A stretch of 64,000 nt of DNA from Pedobacter sp. ASV12 (GCF_016429155.1 NZ_JAELUC010000004.1:32225-96224), one strand, 5' to 3'; positions 41,768 through 51,839 are shown, counted from the first letter of the stretch. Notes: generated by a model from the sequence alone, not told the origin. Made by a program: numbers and translations.

Positions 41768-42901
41768 ATGGATTGTAGCCACGTTTTTGAATTCAAGTTT
41801 AAGAGGTTAATTGTTGTTTTTACGCTTTTTTCGGCGTTTTTGTTGTCGTCTGTTGGGGTAAAAGCTCAGGCGGATACAACGCATGCAACAGAAAAATCAC
41901 ATGAAGCGCCAGCCGAAAAAGAAAAATTTAATATAGGTAAATTTGCTTTGCACCACGTAGCCGACTCGCATAGCTGGCACGTAATCGGCGATACTTATAT
42001 CGGTCTTCCGGTAATTTTGTATGACAAGGGCAAGGTATTTATGTTTAACAACAGCGAATTTGGCCACGACGATGAGGCCAAGGTGGTAGTTGAAAAAGAC
42101 GGACAGCGCTTTGTGAAAATGCACGACAAAATCTATTTCGCTTCTGAGGTAGCTAATGAGCATGGTCAATATGTAGAGCTGAACGCCGAGCACCACGCCG
42201 AAAATAAACGTCCTTTAGATTTCTCGATCACCAAAAATACCTGCACTTTGTTCCTTTCGGTCATCATCATGCTGTTGGTATTTTTAAGTGTAGCCAGAAA
42301 CTATAAAAAACGTCAGGGCAAATCGCCTAAAGGCTTGGCTTCATGGCTAGAGCCGGTTATCCTTTTCGTAAGAGACGATATTGCTAAACCAAACCTGGGC
42401 CATAAGTATGAGCGCTTCATGCCGTATTTGTTGACCGTGTTTTTCTTCATCTGGTTCAACAACATGCTGGGCTTGGTTCCTTTCTTGCCAGGTGGAGCCA
42501 ACTTAACCGGTAATATCGCGGTAACGATGGTGTTGGCTATATTTACTTTATTGCTTACCGTGTTTAATGGCAACAAACATTACTGGCAACATATTTTCTG
42601 GATGCCGAATGTACCAGTTCCCATTAAGATCTTTTTAATTCCGTTAGAGCTGATCGGTGTGTTAACCAAGCCAATCGCTTTGATGATCCGTTTGTTTGCG
42701 AACATTACCGCAGGTCACATTTTGGTCTTGTCGCTGATCTGTTTGATTTTCGTATTCAACAGCCTGTTCGTTTCTGCTGCCTCGATTCCTTTCGCCATGT
42801 TTATTGGCGCTATCGAGCTGATGGTAGCCTTTATCCAGGCCTTTATATTTACCATTCTGTCGGCCCTGTTTATTGGCATGGCGGTAGAAGAACACCATTA
42901 A
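41768..42901 (+). CDS. atpB: F1Fo ATP synthase subunit a, with N-terminal signal and extension
   Basis: This is a 377-residue protein. It is longer than the ~270 residues of E. coli subunit a because it begins with a signal peptide (to about VKAQA) and ~120 residues of periplasmic sequence with several His/Glu-rich stretches, as is usual in Bacteroidota. The membrane core has GLVPFLPGGANLTGN and the essential Arg in ALMIRLFANITAGH, with the C-terminal EAA-type helix AIELMVAFIQAFIFTIL. It forms the proton half-channels beside the c-ring. It begins 17 bases after the AtpI-like gene. Confidence 0.95.
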   Translation: MDCSHVFEFKFKRLIVVFTLFSAFLLSSVGVKAQADTTHATEKSHEAPAEKEKFNIGKFALHHVADSHSWHVIGDTYIGLPVILYDKGKVFMFNNSEFGHDDEAKVVVEKDGQRFVKMHDKIYFASEVANEHGQYVELNAEHHAENKRPLDFSITKNTCTLFLSVIIMLLVFLSVARNYKKRQGKSPKGLASWLEPVILFVRDDIAKPNLGHKYERFMPYLLTVFFFIWFNNMLGLVPFLPGGANLTGNIAVTMVLAIFTLLLTVFNGNKHYWQHIFWMPNVPVPIKIFLIPLELIGVLTKPIALMIRLFANITAGHILVLSLICLIFVFNSLFVSAASIPFAMFIGAIELMVAFIQAFIFTILSALFIGMAVEEHH

Positions 42902-42916
42902 TTAGCATAATTTTAA

Positions 42917-43141
<225 letters not shown>

Positions 43142-43230
43142 CTCGCCTTAAATGTTTTGCAGAAGATTGTTCTGCAAAACATTTATTGATAAAAACGAAA
43201 TAAGAAAGATAGAATAAAATATATACCGAA

Positions 43231-43725
43231 ATGGATTTATTAATACCTGAAGTTGGTTTAGTTGTTTTTCAGACAATCGCATTTTTGCTTTTGCTTCTTA
43301 TCTTGGCCAAGTTTGCCTGGAAACCAGTATTGGGCGCTATTAAAGAGCGTGAGCAGTCGATAGACGATGCCTTGAACAAGGCCGAATTGGCCAAACAAGA
43401 AATGGCCCGTTTAACTTCTCAAAACGAAGAGTTGATGAAACAGGCACGTGCTGAGCGCGATCAGATTTTGAAAGAGGCCAAAACCTTGAAAGACAGCATC
43501 GTGAACGAAGCCAAAACCCAAGCTCAAAGCGAAGGTGCCAAACTGATTGAAAAAGCTCGTATCGAAATCGAAAACCAGAAAAAGGCAGCTTTGGCAGAAT
43601 TGAAAGGCCAAGTATCGACTTTGTCTTTGGATATTGCCGAGCGCGTATTGCGCAATCAGCTGGATGATAAAGCTAAACAACAGGACCTGGTAAACAGCCT
43701 GTTAAAAGATGTTGAATTAAACTAG
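43231..43725 (+). CDS. atpF: F1Fo ATP synthase subunit b
   Basis: This is a 164-residue protein. One N-terminal membrane helix (GLVVFQTIAFLLLLLILAKFAW) is followed by a long charged coiled coil with a KAELAKQEMARL-type heptad pattern and the conserved ERVLRNQLDD end. It is the peripheral stalk connecting Fo to F1. Position between subunits c and delta is standard. Confidence 0.95.
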   Translation: MDLLIPEVGLVVFQTIAFLLLLLILAKFAWKPVLGAIKEREQSIDDALNKAELAKQEMARLTSQNEELMKQARAERDQILKEAKTLKDSIVNEAKTQAQSEGAKLIEKARIEIENQKKAALAELKGQVSTLSLDIAERVLRNQLDDKAKQQDLVNSLLKDVELN

Positions 43726-43798
43726 AATAGCGTACAGCGTAGTGCGTATTGAGCAAATCAATCGCTATACGCCATACGCACATCTCAATACTAAATAT
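43726..43798. repeat. intergenic GCGTA-rich repeat within the ATP synthase operon
   Basis: GCGTACAGCGTAGTGCGTATTGAG is followed by CGCTATACGCCATACGCAC and CTCAATAC. GTATTGAG (43746-43753) pairs with the later CTCAATAC and TGCGTA with TACGCA, so the 73 bases fold into an imperfect hairpin between atpF and atpH. Confidence 0.45.
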
Positions 43799-44344
43799 AT
43801 GTCAAGTAAAGCAGCAGCCAGATACGCCAAATCATTAATCGACCTTTCTATGGAGCAAAATGCCTTAGAAGCGTTGAAGAATGACATGGTGTTATTTGAG
43901 GAAGTTGTAGATAACAATAGCGAACTGGAAGCCATTCTGAAAAACCCGATTATCCCCTTGGATAAAAAAGCCGGGATTTTGAATGCGCTTTTTGCAGGCA
44001 AAGTAAATCCAATTACCGATCACTTTTTCAAGTTGGTGGTTAGTAAGGGCCGTTCTGCAATCTTGTTCGATGCCGCCAAGCAGTTTGTTAGCCAATATCA
44101 GGCACTGAAAGGAATTGTAACTGCAGAAGTAACTACAGCTACAGCCCTAACCGACGCCAACAAAGCCGAAATCGTGAGCTTGGTGAAAAAAGAACTGGGT
44201 GCCAACGAGGTGGTGATCAAAGAAAAAGTAGACGAGAAATTGATCGGTGGCTTTATCTTAAAGGTTGGCGACAAGCAATTTGATGCCAGTATTGCCAGCG
44301 GTTTGAAAAAACTGAAAAAAGAATTTGCACAAGGCATAGCATAA
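43799..44344 (+). CDS. atpH: F1Fo ATP synthase subunit delta
   Basis: This is a 181-residue protein; the start at 43799 (MSSKAAARYAKSLIDL) is the family start, the frame from 43742 runs through the repeat. FFKLVVSKGRSAIL and the C-terminal KVDEKLIGGFILKVGDKQFDASI are standard for subunit delta (OSCP), which joins the peripheral stalk to the alpha3beta3 head. Confidence 0.95.
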   Translation: MSSKAAARYAKSLIDLSMEQNALEALKNDMVLFEEVVDNNSELEAILKNPIIPLDKKAGILNALFAGKVNPITDHFFKLVVSKGRSAILFDAAKQFVSQYQALKGIVTAEVTTATALTDANKAEIVSLVKKELGANEVVIKEKVDEKLIGGFILKVGDKQFDASIASGLKKLKKEFAQGIA

Positions 44345-44436
44345 GCGAACCTTGAAAATATATCCGATGAGAGATCGGGAAACAAAATAAACACAGTACA
44401 AGATTTACATTAGAAAAAGAAATCAAAAATAAAATT

Positions 44437-46011
44437 ATGGTAGAGGTAAGACCAGACGAAGTTTCGGCAATTATCAGACAACAATTGTCAGGCTTCAAAT
44501 CAGAAGCTGAGCTTGAAGAAGTGGGTACCGTATTGCAAGTGGGTGATGGTATTGCCCGTGTTTACGGACTAACCAAAGTTCAAAGTGGCGAGTTAGTTGA
44601 GTTTGCCAACGGTTTGCAAGGTATTGTATTGAACCTTGAAGAAGATAACGTAGGTGTGGTATTGTTAGGCCCATCAGACGAGATCAAAGAAGGCGATACC
44701 ATTAAACGTACCAAAAAAATTGCCTCTATCAAAGTTGGTGAAGGTATGTTGGGCCGTGTAGTAAACACGCTTGGCGAGCCTATCGACGGTAAAGGACCAA
44801 TCTTGGGCGAAACCTACGAAATGCCTTTAGAGCGTAAAGCACCAGGTGTAATCTACCGTCAGCCGGTAAACGAGCCTTTGCAAACAGGTATCAAAGCTAT
44901 CGACGGCATGATCCCAATCGGTCGTGGCCAGCGTGAGTTGGTTATCGGCGACCGTCAGATTGGTAAAACTGCCGTTTGTATCGATACCATCATCAACCAA
45001 AAGGAATTTTACGAAGCAGGTAATCCTGTATTCTGTATCTACGTAGCTTGTGGTCAGAAAGCAAGTACCGTAGCTAATATTGTTCGTACTTTAGAAGAAA
45101 ATGGTGCAATGCCATATACCGTAGTCGTTTCGGCTTCTGCGGCCGAGCCTGCGCCATTGCAGTTCTACTCTCCATTTGCTGGTGCCGCCATCGGCGAGTT
45201 CTTCCGCGATACAGGTCGCCCAGCTTTGATCGTTTATGACGATTTGTCTAAACAAGCGGTAGCTTACCGTGAGGTATCGTTGTTGTTGCGCCGTCCACCA
45301 GGCCGTGAGGCTTATCCAGGCGATGTGTTCTATCTGCACAGCCGTTTGTTGGAAAGAGCAGCCAAAATCAACGCCAACGACGAAATCGCTAAAAATATGA
45401 ACGATTTGCCAGAGTCGTTGAAAGGTATCGTTAAAGGTGGTGGTTCGTTAACCGCTTTGCCAATTATCGAAACCCAAGCTGGCGACGTTTCGGCCTATAT
45501 CCCAACCAACGTAATTTCGATTACCGATGGCCAGATCTTCTTGGAGTCGAACTTGTTCAACTCTGGTATCCGTCCGGCTATCAACGTAGGTATCTCGGTA
45601 TCACGCGTGGGTGGTAATGCTCAAATCAAGTCGATGAAAAAAGTAGCTGGTACCTTAAAGTTAGACCAGGCTCAATACCGCGAGCTAGAGGCTTTCTCTA
45701 AATTCGGTTCAGACTTAGATGCCGCTACCAAATCGGTACTCGATAAAGGTGCACGTAACGTAGAAATGTTGAAACAAGCACAGTTCTCGCCACTAACCGT
45801 TGAGAAACAAGTTGCCATCATCTATGCAGGTACCAAAAACCTAATGCGTAGCGTACCGGTAGATAAGGTAAAAGAATTTGAAGCTGAATTCCTGCAATCA
45901 TTAGAATTGCGTCATCCTGATACATTGAAAGCTTTGAAAGCCGGTAAATTTGATGACGAAATTACAGGTGTGTTAGATACAGTTGCAAAAGAGATTTCAA
46001 GTAAATACTAA
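44437..46011 (+). CDS. atpA: F1Fo ATP synthase subunit alpha
   Basis: This is a 524-residue protein. The start [17 protein letters not shown] is typical. The non-catalytic P-loop reads [15 protein letters not shown], and the arginine-finger region [11 protein letters not shown] and [13 protein letters not shown] are present. Its 524 residues are the expected length. It forms the F1 head with beta, whose gene is not in this cluster. Confidence 0.97.
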   Translation: MVEVRPDEVSAIIRQQLSGFKSEAELEEVGTVLQVGDGIARVYGLTKVQSGELVEFANGLQGIVLNLEEDNVGVVLLGPSDEIKEGDTIKRTKKIASIKVGEGMLGRVVNTLGEPIDGKGPILGETYEMPLERKAPGVIYRQPVNEPLQTGIKAIDGMIPIGRGQRELVIGDRQIGKTAVCIDTIINQKEFYEAGNPVFCIYVACGQKASTVANIVRTLEENGAMPYTVVVSASAAEPAPLQFYSPFAGAAIGEFFRDTGRPALIVYDDLSKQAVAYREVSLLLRRPPGREAYPGDVFYLHSRLLERAAKINANDEIAKNMNDLPESLKGIVKGGGSLTALPIIETQAGDVSAYIPTNVISITDGQIFLESNLFNSGIRPAINVGISVSRVGGNAQIKSMKKVAGTLKLDQAQYRELEAFSKFGSDLDAATKSVLDKGARNVEMLKQAQFSPLTVEKQVAIIYAGTKNLMRSVPVDKVKEFEAEFLQSLELRHPDTLKALKAGKFDDEITGVLDTVAKEISSKY

Positions 46012-46087
46012 ATAGTTATGAGTTGCCAGTTGAGTGTTGTGGGTAATGCCTGTAACACTTAACACACAACTCGAAACTCAATAAAGA
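46012..46087. repeat. intergenic inverted GAGTTG/CAACTC repeat between atpA and atpG
   Basis: TGAGTTGCCAGTTGAGTGTTGTG near 46019 and CACACAACTCGAAACTCA near 46062 form an imperfect stem. It lacks a T run, so it is unlikely to end transcription. It resembles other degenerate repeats of the window. Confidence 0.45.
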
Positions 46088-46981
46088 ATGGCCAATTTAA
46101 AAGAAGTAAGAAATCGTATATCGTCGGTACAGTCAACCCAACAGATTACCAAAGCCATGAAAATGGTGTCTGCGGCAAAGTTGAAACGTGCTACCAATGC
46201 CATTATACAATTACGTCCGTATGCAACCAAGTTGAAAGAGATTTTAGGAAATCTTTCGGCTAGTTTAGAAGGGACTTCCTCACCTTTTATCCAAGAGCGC
46301 GAGCCTAATAAAGTGCTGATAGTAGCCGTATCGTCAAACCGTGGTTTGGCAGGTGCTTTTAACATGAACGTGATTAAAACGACCAATAATTTAATTGCCC
46401 AAAAATACAGCGAGCAATTTAAAAAAGGTAATGTAAGCATTGTTGCTATCGGTAAAAAAACACAAGATTTCTACGAAAAGCGCAACTACAACGTGATTGG
46501 TAACAACAATGACGTGTATGCAGACCTGTCTTTCGAAAATGTAACCAAGATTACCGAAGCTATTATGGCCGGTTTCGAAAAAGGCGAGTTTGACAGGGTA
46601 GAAGTAGTGTACAATCGCTTCAGAAATGCAGCGGTACAGATTTTAACTACCGAACAATTGTTGCCATTAACCAAAACAGAAGATGCAACGCCACAAGCCA
46701 CAAAGGGTGTTGCCACCAATGTAGATTATATCCTTGAGCCTAGCCAAGACGAGATTGTAGCGCAATTGATCCCTAAATCGATCAAGATCCAACTGTACAA
46801 GGCAGTACTTGATTCGCATGCTTCAGAACATGGTGCACGTATGACCTCGATGGACAAGGCTACCGAAAATGCAGGCGATTTGTTGAAGAGCTTAAAACTG
46901 GCCTACAACCAGGCCCGTCAGGCTGCTATTACAACCGAGTTAACCGAAATTGTAAGTGGTGCGGCCGCGTTGAATGGCTAA
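46088..46981 (+). CDS. atpG: F1Fo ATP synthase subunit gamma
   Basis: This is a 297-residue rotor subunit. The N-terminal NLKEVRNRISSVQSTQQITKAM and MVSAAKLKRA are the family signature; the C-terminal ending HGARMTSMDKATENAGDLL with ITTELTEIVSGAAAL is equally typical. It turns inside alpha3beta3. It is the last gene of this cluster. Confidence 0.97.
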   Translation: MANLKEVRNRISSVQSTQQITKAMKMVSAAKLKRATNAIIQLRPYATKLKEILGNLSASLEGTSSPFIQEREPNKVLIVAVSSNRGLAGAFNMNVIKTTNNLIAQKYSEQFKKGNVSIVAIGKKTQDFYEKRNYNVIGNNNDVYADLSFENVTKITEAIMAGFEKGEFDRVEVVYNRFRNAAVQILTTEQLLPLTKTEDATPQATKGVATNVDYILEPSQDEIVAQLIPKSIKIQLYKAVLDSHASEHGARMTSMDKATENAGDLLKSLKLAYNQARQAAITTELTEIVSGAAALNG

Positions 46982-47037
46982 TCCAGTTTTCAGTTGTCAG
47001 TTTTGAATTTTCAGGGCCGGACGCTTATAAAATATAG

Positions 47038-47067
47038 AACCCTCTCCAATTTGGCGAGGGTTTTTTG
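47038..47067 (+). terminator. terminator of the ATP synthase cluster
   Basis: AACCCTC pairs with GAGGGTT, and inside it CCAA with TTGG, followed by TTTTTT. It lies 57 bases after atpG. Confidence 0.85.
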
Positions 47068-47159
47068 TTGGTATTGCTAACGAAAGTTTAAAATTATCAT
47101 AAGTTTGTTGGATTGTAACCGCATGATTATGTTTTCGCTGAATCGTAAATAAAAATAAC

Positions 47160-47924
47160 ATGAAAAAGTCTATATTCTGGCTATTGAGCCTCATGCCCTT
47201 TTTAACCTTGGCCCAAACCCCGGCAAGGGATTATACCAACGCTATTTTGTGGCAACAGTACAGTGGCGAGTACAGAGCCTTATCTTTTCAGGCCTATAAT
47301 TTTGCTCGGCTGTCTTTAAAGGAAGCGCTATGGAACCAAGCCAATGGCAAACCCAACTGTGTAATTGTTGATGCCGATGAAACGATTTTAGACAATTCGG
47401 CTTTTCAGGGCCACGAAGTTAAAAATGGCGTAAGTTATGTACAGGCCGATTGGACCAAATGGACCAGCTTGGCCGCCGCCGATACGGTGCCTGGAGCCTT
47501 GGCCTTTTTAAAGTTCGCGGCCAGTAAAAAAGTAGAAACCTTTTACGTGACCAATCGCGACGAAGCCGATCGTGCCGGAACCTTAAAAAACCTGCAGAAA
47601 TTCGGATTTCCCTATGCCGATGAAACACACTTGATTTTAAAGACAACAACCTCGGATAAAGAGCCCCGTCGACAAAAAATTGCAGAAAAATATAACATCT
47701 TGTTGCTGTGCGGCGATAATTTGAGCGATTTTTCGAATGTTTTCTACCGCGAAGGTAAAGACACTAAGGCACAGGTAAACGCCATGCAACAAGAATTTGG
47801 CACCCGTTTCATCGTACTGCCTAATCCTATGTATGGCGACTGGGAAAAACTGCTGTATCAGGGCGACAAGCTTAAAGAGGAAGATCGCGCCAAGCAAAGA
47901 TTCGACAAGCTAAAAAGTTATTAA
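47160..47924 (+). CDS. secreted acid phosphatase / 5'-nucleotidase, lipoprotein e(P4) family
   Basis: This is a 254-residue exported HAD-type (class C) acid phosphatase. The signal peptide ends at LTLAQ, with no lipobox Cys, so it is probably soluble rather than lipid-anchored. The catalytic motif IVDADETILDNS has nucleophile Asp ~71 and Asp ~73. FYVTNRDEADR is motif II, DKEPRRQKI has the motif III Lys, and LLCGDNLSDF is the acidic motif IV. It removes phosphate from nucleotides or other monoesters in the periplasm. Confidence 0.92.
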   Translation: MKKSIFWLLSLMPFLTLAQTPARDYTNAILWQQYSGEYRALSFQAYNFARLSLKEALWNQANGKPNCVIVDADETILDNSAFQGHEVKNGVSYVQADWTKWTSLAAADTVPGALAFLKFAASKKVETFYVTNRDEADRAGTLKNLQKFGFPYADETHLILKTTTSDKEPRRQKIAEKYNILLLCGDNLSDFSNVFYREGKDTKAQVNAMQQEFGTRFIVLPNPMYGDWEKLLYQGDKLKEEDRAKQRFDKLKSY

Positions 47925-47928
47925 TTGG

Positions 47929-47958
47929 TTGTTTTGTAAGCAATAAATATTATTTTTG
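47929..47958 (+). promoter_or_regulatory. promoter with exact TTG-N19-TAnnTTTG layout
   Basis: TTG at 47929-47931, exactly 19 bases, then TATTTTTG at 47951-47958. This is the best match in the window to the Bacteroidota consensus. The next ATG is at 47986. Confidence 0.7.
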
Positions 47959-47985
47959 TCGTATCATTTTTTAACCCAAAAAATC

Positions 47986-48207
47986 ATGGATCAAAAACAA
48001 GCGCAAGAAAGAGAACAAAGCATGGAAACCGCTAACCAACCGGGTATTTATAAAACTATTCTAGTTGGCGTTTTAGTAAGCATTTTAGGTGTTTACCTCC
48101 GTTTTGCCTTTGATGCAATCTGGCTTTCTATTTTATCTTGGGTAATCCTATTTGTAGGTGCTTTTATCTGCTGCAAAGCGGTTTTCAAGATCTTAGACGC
48201 AAAATAA
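47986..48207 (+). CDS. small two-helix membrane protein
   Basis: This is a 73-residue protein; the start at 47986 (MDQKQAQEREQSME) is preferred because the promoter overlaps the longer frame from 47956. A charged N-terminus (~25 residues) is followed by two membrane helices (IYKTILVGVLVSILGVYLRF and IWLSILSWVILFVGAFICCKAV). I do not recognise the family with certainty; similar small membrane proteins are common in Bacteroidota. It has its own promoter and terminator. Confidence 0.72.
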   Translation: MDQKQAQEREQSMETANQPGIYKTILVGVLVSILGVYLRFAFDAIWLSILSWVILFVGAFICCKAVFKILDAK

Positions 48208-48227
48208 GTCAACATAACTTTATTGAG

Positions 48228-48262
48228 AAGTCTACATTGGTGCTGCCGGTGTAGACTTTTTT
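48228..48262 (+). terminator. intrinsic terminator
   Basis: AAGTCTACA pairs perfectly with TGTAGACTT, followed by TTTTTT, 20 bases after the small membrane protein gene. Confidence 0.85.
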
Positions 48263-48424
48263 GTTTGGTAGCATTGCTGCTGCTCGCCAAACAGACTGGG
48301 GTTACCTTTTGCCTATTTGGGCATTAAGGGATACCTAATCAGCTGAACTAAGGTAAACAAAATGGCAGGGCCAATAGCGCGCTAGGCTTGTGCCTGAACA
48401 TAACCATTTAAAACCACAGGTTCT

Positions 48425-49270
48425 ATGAACAAATATTTAGTATGTATAGCCATCATCGGATTGATGTTTGGCTGTAATTCGGAGCGAAAAAACAGCTTGT
48501 CTACCGAAAGCGTTGCCACCCTCGATTCGGCAGCGGTTGCTTCCGATACTACCGCAACGGCCAAGATCATCAAAACGGCCGATATGCGCTTCAGGGTAAA
48601 AGACGTACAGCAAACCAAAGAACAGCTGAGTACAGCCATTAAGGGAGCAGGTGGCGCGGTTGCCGAGTTCTCTATCCAAAGCCAGATCCAGGAAAGCGAT
48701 AAAGTAAAATACAGCAGCGATTCGCTCAAAGAAATTACCTCTTATCGCAAAGAGGGATTGATGGTGGCCAAAGTGCCTTCTGAAAAACTCGATGATTTTA
48801 CCAATACCGTAGCCAAAATGGCTGTGTTTGTAGACCAGCAATCGATGAAAATGGACGACCAAAGCATTGCTTACCTGGCCAATAGACTGAAAGCTCAAAA
48901 TAGGCAAAAGGTAATCAAGCAACTCGATCAAAGCAAGAAAAGGAGTGATGCTGAAACTTCGTTTTACATCAGCGATGATTATATCGACAAACGGATAGAA
49001 AACATCAGTATCGATAATCGGGTGAAATTCAGTACCATTACCCTTAGTTTTTATCAGGATAATACCGTAAGCACCTGGATTGTGGGCAATGATAATTTGT
49101 ATAGCTATCGTCCGGGATTCTTTCAGCGTCTGGGCTTAAACATAGCTGATGGGTGGACTTTCTTTAAGGAGTTTTTGTTAGGCCTTGCTAAACTGTGGGC
49201 ATTGATCGTTTTCGGATTATTGATTTTCTTTGGTATCAGGGCTTACCTGCGAAGAACTAAAAAAGCATAG
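48425..49270 (+). CDS. DUF4349 domain lipoprotein
   Basis: This is a 281-residue protein. The signal ends MFGCNSERKN, a lipobox. The central part reads IIKTADMRFRVKDVQQTKEQL, then VPSEKLDDFTNTVA and a helical NRLKAQNRQKVIKQLDQ stretch, which is the DUF4349 pattern. A C-terminal membrane helix (LWALIVFGLLIFFGIRAYL) with a basic end is also typical. A lipid anchor at one end and a helix at the other would keep it at a membrane. Function is unknown. Confidence 0.87.
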   Translation: MNKYLVCIAIIGLMFGCNSERKNSLSTESVATLDSAAVASDTTATAKIIKTADMRFRVKDVQQTKEQLSTAIKGAGGAVAEFSIQSQIQESDKVKYSSDSLKEITSYRKEGLMVAKVPSEKLDDFTNTVAKMAVFVDQQSMKMDDQSIAYLANRLKAQNRQKVIKQLDQSKKRSDAETSFYISDDYIDKRIENISIDNRVKFSTITLSFYQDNTVSTWIVGNDNLYSYRPGFFQRLGLNIADGWTFFKEFLLGLAKLWALIVFGLLIFFGIRAYLRRTKKA

Positions 49271-49304
49271 TTTATAGATCCCGGATGGCCAGGCTGTTCG
49301 GGAT

Positions 49305-49868
49305 TTATTTCACCCGTTTTTTGTTGTCGCTCACAAAAGCCTCCCAGCCGGAATACGATTTGCCGGCGGCTACAGCACCGACCCGCTGAAATGAATGGCA
49401 AACGGCCACGGCCAAGCCATCGGTAGCATCTAAAAATTCGGGTGTTTCCTTAAAATTCAGCAGCCGCTGCAACATGGAAGCTACCTGTTCTTTGCTGGCG
49501 GTACCTTTGCCCGTTATCGATTGCTTGATTTTTCGTGGTGCATATTCGGTTACCGAAATATCCCTCGATAAAGCCGCCGCCATGGCAATGCCTTGCGCAC
49601 GGCCCAATTTGAGCATCACCTGTACATTTTTGCCATAAAATGGAGCTTCTATGGCCAGTGTATCTGGTTTAAATTCTTCAATTAGGGCAATGGTTTTGGC
49701 GAAAATGCGTTGCAGTTTCAGAAAGTGGTCGTCTAAATGGCCCATCTTTACCACGCCCATGCTCAGCAGCTCAATTTTGTTTCCTTTTTCCAAAATCACA
49801 CCATAGCCCATGATTGCCGTTCCGGGGTCGATGCCCATAATGATCCGTTCCTTTTTTTCAATTAGCAT
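49305..49868 (-). CDS. ruvC: Holliday junction resolvase RuvC
   Basis: This is a 187-residue endonuclease. The catalytic acidic residues are present: IMGIDPGTAIMGYG (Asp ~14), LAIEAPFYGKNV (Glu ~74) and LDATDGLAVAVCH (Asp pair ~146-149). It cuts Holliday junctions in recombinational repair. A start at the second Met (10 codons later) is also possible but would shorten the first strand. It is convergent with the DUF4349 gene. Confidence 0.96.
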   Translation of the reverse strand: MLIEKKERIIMGIDPGTAIMGYGVILEKGNKIELLSMGVVKMGHLDDHFLKLQRIFAKTIALIEEFKPDTLAIEAPFYGKNVQVMLKLGRAQGIAMAAALSRDISVTEYAPRKIKQSITGKGTASKEQVASMLQRLLNFKETPEFLDATDGLAVAVCHSFQRVGAVAAGKSYSGWEAFVSDNKKRVK

Positions 49869-49930
49869 ACAGTAATATTAAACATGTTTTAATGTAAATG
49901 TATAAGCGTAATTAATGGAAAGATGGTTTA

Positions 49931-50581
49931 CTAATTTTTACGGGCCACTAATACATAATGGTTAAACAAAATTTCACGTTTTATCAATACCGTTTTAAGC
50001 ATGGTACAATTGAGCTTGGTCAGCATTTGTTCATATTCCTTTAAATCGTACTGATGGGGGTGCAGAATGTCGGCAGGCTGCAACCGAAATAGGTGTTTTA
50101 ATAAGGTGTGGTTATGCGCATCGATCGAAACGACAAGTATGCCGCCTTTTTTTGTGCTCTTATGCAGGCGTTCAAAAGCTAGCCCCAAATCTGAAACGTG
50201 ATTAATGGCGTTGAGGCAGAACACCAGGTCAAAACTATCTGGTTGCTCGAAATCCTCAAGTGAAACGTTATGGAACTTGGTTAATGGATACGATTGCTGG
50301 TCAAAATGATCCAGTTCTTTATCGTAACGATTTAATAAGGGGTCTATTGCGGTTACGTCATGGTTCTGCAGCGCAATAAATATACCAGCAGGACCGCAAC
50401 CTGCATCCAGAATTTTGGATGTGGCTACTGGCTTTGCGTAATCGTCGATTTTTGCTAGGAAATCAATCCAATAATTTTTTTTCCAAGTAAGGTAAGAATC
50501 TATGTCCTTATGCTTAAGGTAGTTTTTCCACCACCTAATTTCAAAATACTGGGCAAGTCGCCACCGTTTAGATGTTCTCAT
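49931..50581 (-). CDS. class I SAM-dependent methyltransferase
   Basis: This is a 216-residue cytoplasmic protein. ILDAGCGPAGIFIAL is motif I, VTAIDPL the ribose-binding strand, FDLVFCLNAINHVSD motif IV, and LHKSTKKGGILVVSIDAH the following strand. The N-terminus is basic (MRTSKRWRLAQYFEIRWWKNYL), with WWKNYL and W residues typical of some sugar or lipid methyltransferases. Substrate unknown; it is divergent from the flippase/glycosyltransferase operon. Confidence 0.88.
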   Translation of the reverse strand: MRTSKRWRLAQYFEIRWWKNYLKHKDIDSYLTWKKNYWIDFLAKIDDYAKPVATSKILDAGCGPAGIFIALQNHDVTAIDPLLNRYDKELDHFDQQSYPLTKFHNVSLEDFEQPDSFDLVFCLNAINHVSDLGLAFERLHKSTKKGGILVVSIDAHNHTLLKHLFRLQPADILHPHQYDLKEYEQMLTKLNCTMLKTVLIKREILFNHYVLVARKN

Positions 50582-50656
50582 AAAGTGCCGAAGTTAAGCT
50601 TTTTTTCGTTTCCTTAATTCTTTTGCATGGCAGGAATTTAAATATTGTCGAATAGC

Positions 50657-50664
50657 TATTTTTG
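50657..50664 (+). promoter_or_regulatory. -7 element TATTTTTG for the flippase-like operon
   Basis: TATTTTTG matches TAnnTTTG. It lies 96 bases before the ATG at 50760, and 198 bases before the alternative TTG start at 50862. No good -33 box at the right spacing. Confidence 0.4.
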
Positions 50665-50759
50665 CGATTTTGATTTCGCCGTGGTTTTTCAGGGCTGACC
50701 TCGAAAAACAAATATTATGGCCTGTTTTTTGAAGCAAAGCTTGCGTTCGATCTAATTTT

Positions 50760-51839
50760 ATGGGCCAAGTGTTATGGAACTCAAAACCTAAGGGCCTTAT
50801 CAGGTGGATGCTTTTTTGCTTGATGTTATTATTATCGGCATATTTGCAAAAAAATATAATATTGACCAGTCAGATAAAAAAAATACTTTCCATTGCCCTT
50901 AAGGTTACTATTGTGGTTCTTGCTTTTTGGTTGATTTACAATAAATTAATAACTAATGGCAATTTAAAGAACTTTCTGGTACTGATTAAGGAGCTTCCGG
51001 CAGCCGAGATATTTTATGTGATGGGTATTGTTTTGTTGATGATGCTGATAAACTGGGGGCTGGAAGCGATAAAATGGCGGCTATTGATCAAAAGAGTAGA
51101 AGCGTTAACGTTATGGAGGGCTGTAGAATCGGTTTTTTGCGGATTGACTTGGGCTATATTTACGCCAAATAGACTTGGGGAGTACGGCGGACGTGTATTT
51201 TTTCTATCGCCCAAAAGGCGTATAGTGGGCATAGTTGCCATGGTGGTAGGCACTACAGGCCAGCTGTTGCTTACCCATGTATTCGGGATTATTGCTGTTT
51301 GCGTATTCGTATATCGCTTTACGCCCATAGACCATCGTTTATTTTTGGTCTTATGTGCCATAAGCACGGCCTTCTGCCTGTTTTACCTGATCTTCTATTT
51401 CAATATCAAGTGGCTGAACGGCATTTTGCTGTCTATGCGCATTACTCGTAAGTACAAGAGATTTTATGCTATTTTGGCCAGGTATAAAAAAGCAGAGCTC
51501 CTCAGGATATTGCTGTTGTGCTTGGCGCGCTATATTGTATTCAGCACGCAGTACTTTATCATGTTTTTATGGCTGATACCAGACCTGCACCTTACCGATG
51601 TCTTGATGCTGGTCTGCATTTCCTTCTTTGTACAATCTTCGTTGCCGTCCTTAGATCTGCTGGATATTGGTGTAAGAAGCGTAACGGCCTTGTTTTTCTT
51701 TAAGTATGTAACTGACCAACACGCCGCGGTTGTGGCCTGTGTTGCCAGTATTTGGCTCATTAATATCATAATTCCTGCTATATTAGGCTCCTTTTTCGTT
51801 TTTAAACTCAATTTTTTTGGAAGTACTCAACGCAATTAA
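50760..51839 (+). CDS. LPG-synthase/flippase-like integral membrane protein
   Basis: This is a 359-residue protein as drawn, with about eight membrane helices. Features of the lysylphosphatidylglycerol synthase TM/AglD-like family are ELPAAEIFYVMG, WGLEAIKWRLLIKR, TPNRLGEYGGRVFFL and the C-terminal helical bundle. Related proteins open with IKKILxIALK, which here appears only at residue ~40; a TTG start at 50862 (MTSQIKKILSIALK) would give a more usual length of 325. The first 34 residues are therefore doubtful. It likely moves or anchors a lipid-linked sugar, since a GT2 gene overlaps its end by 23 bases. Confidence 0.8.
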   Translation: MGQVLWNSKPKGLIRWMLFCLMLLLSAYLQKNIILTSQIKKILSIALKVTIVVLAFWLIYNKLITNGNLKNFLVLIKELPAAEIFYVMGIVLLMMLINWGLEAIKWRLLIKRVEALTLWRAVESVFCGLTWAIFTPNRLGEYGGRVFFLSPKRRIVGIVAMVVGTTGQLLLTHVFGIIAVCVFVYRFTPIDHRLFLVLCAISTAFCLFYLIFYFNIKWLNGILLSMRITRKYKRFYAILARYKKAELLRILLLCLARYIVFSTQYFIMFLWLIPDLHLTDVLMLVCISFFVQSSLPSLDLLDIGVRSVTALFFFKYVTDQHAAVVACVASIWLINIIIPAILGSFFVFKLNFFGSTQRN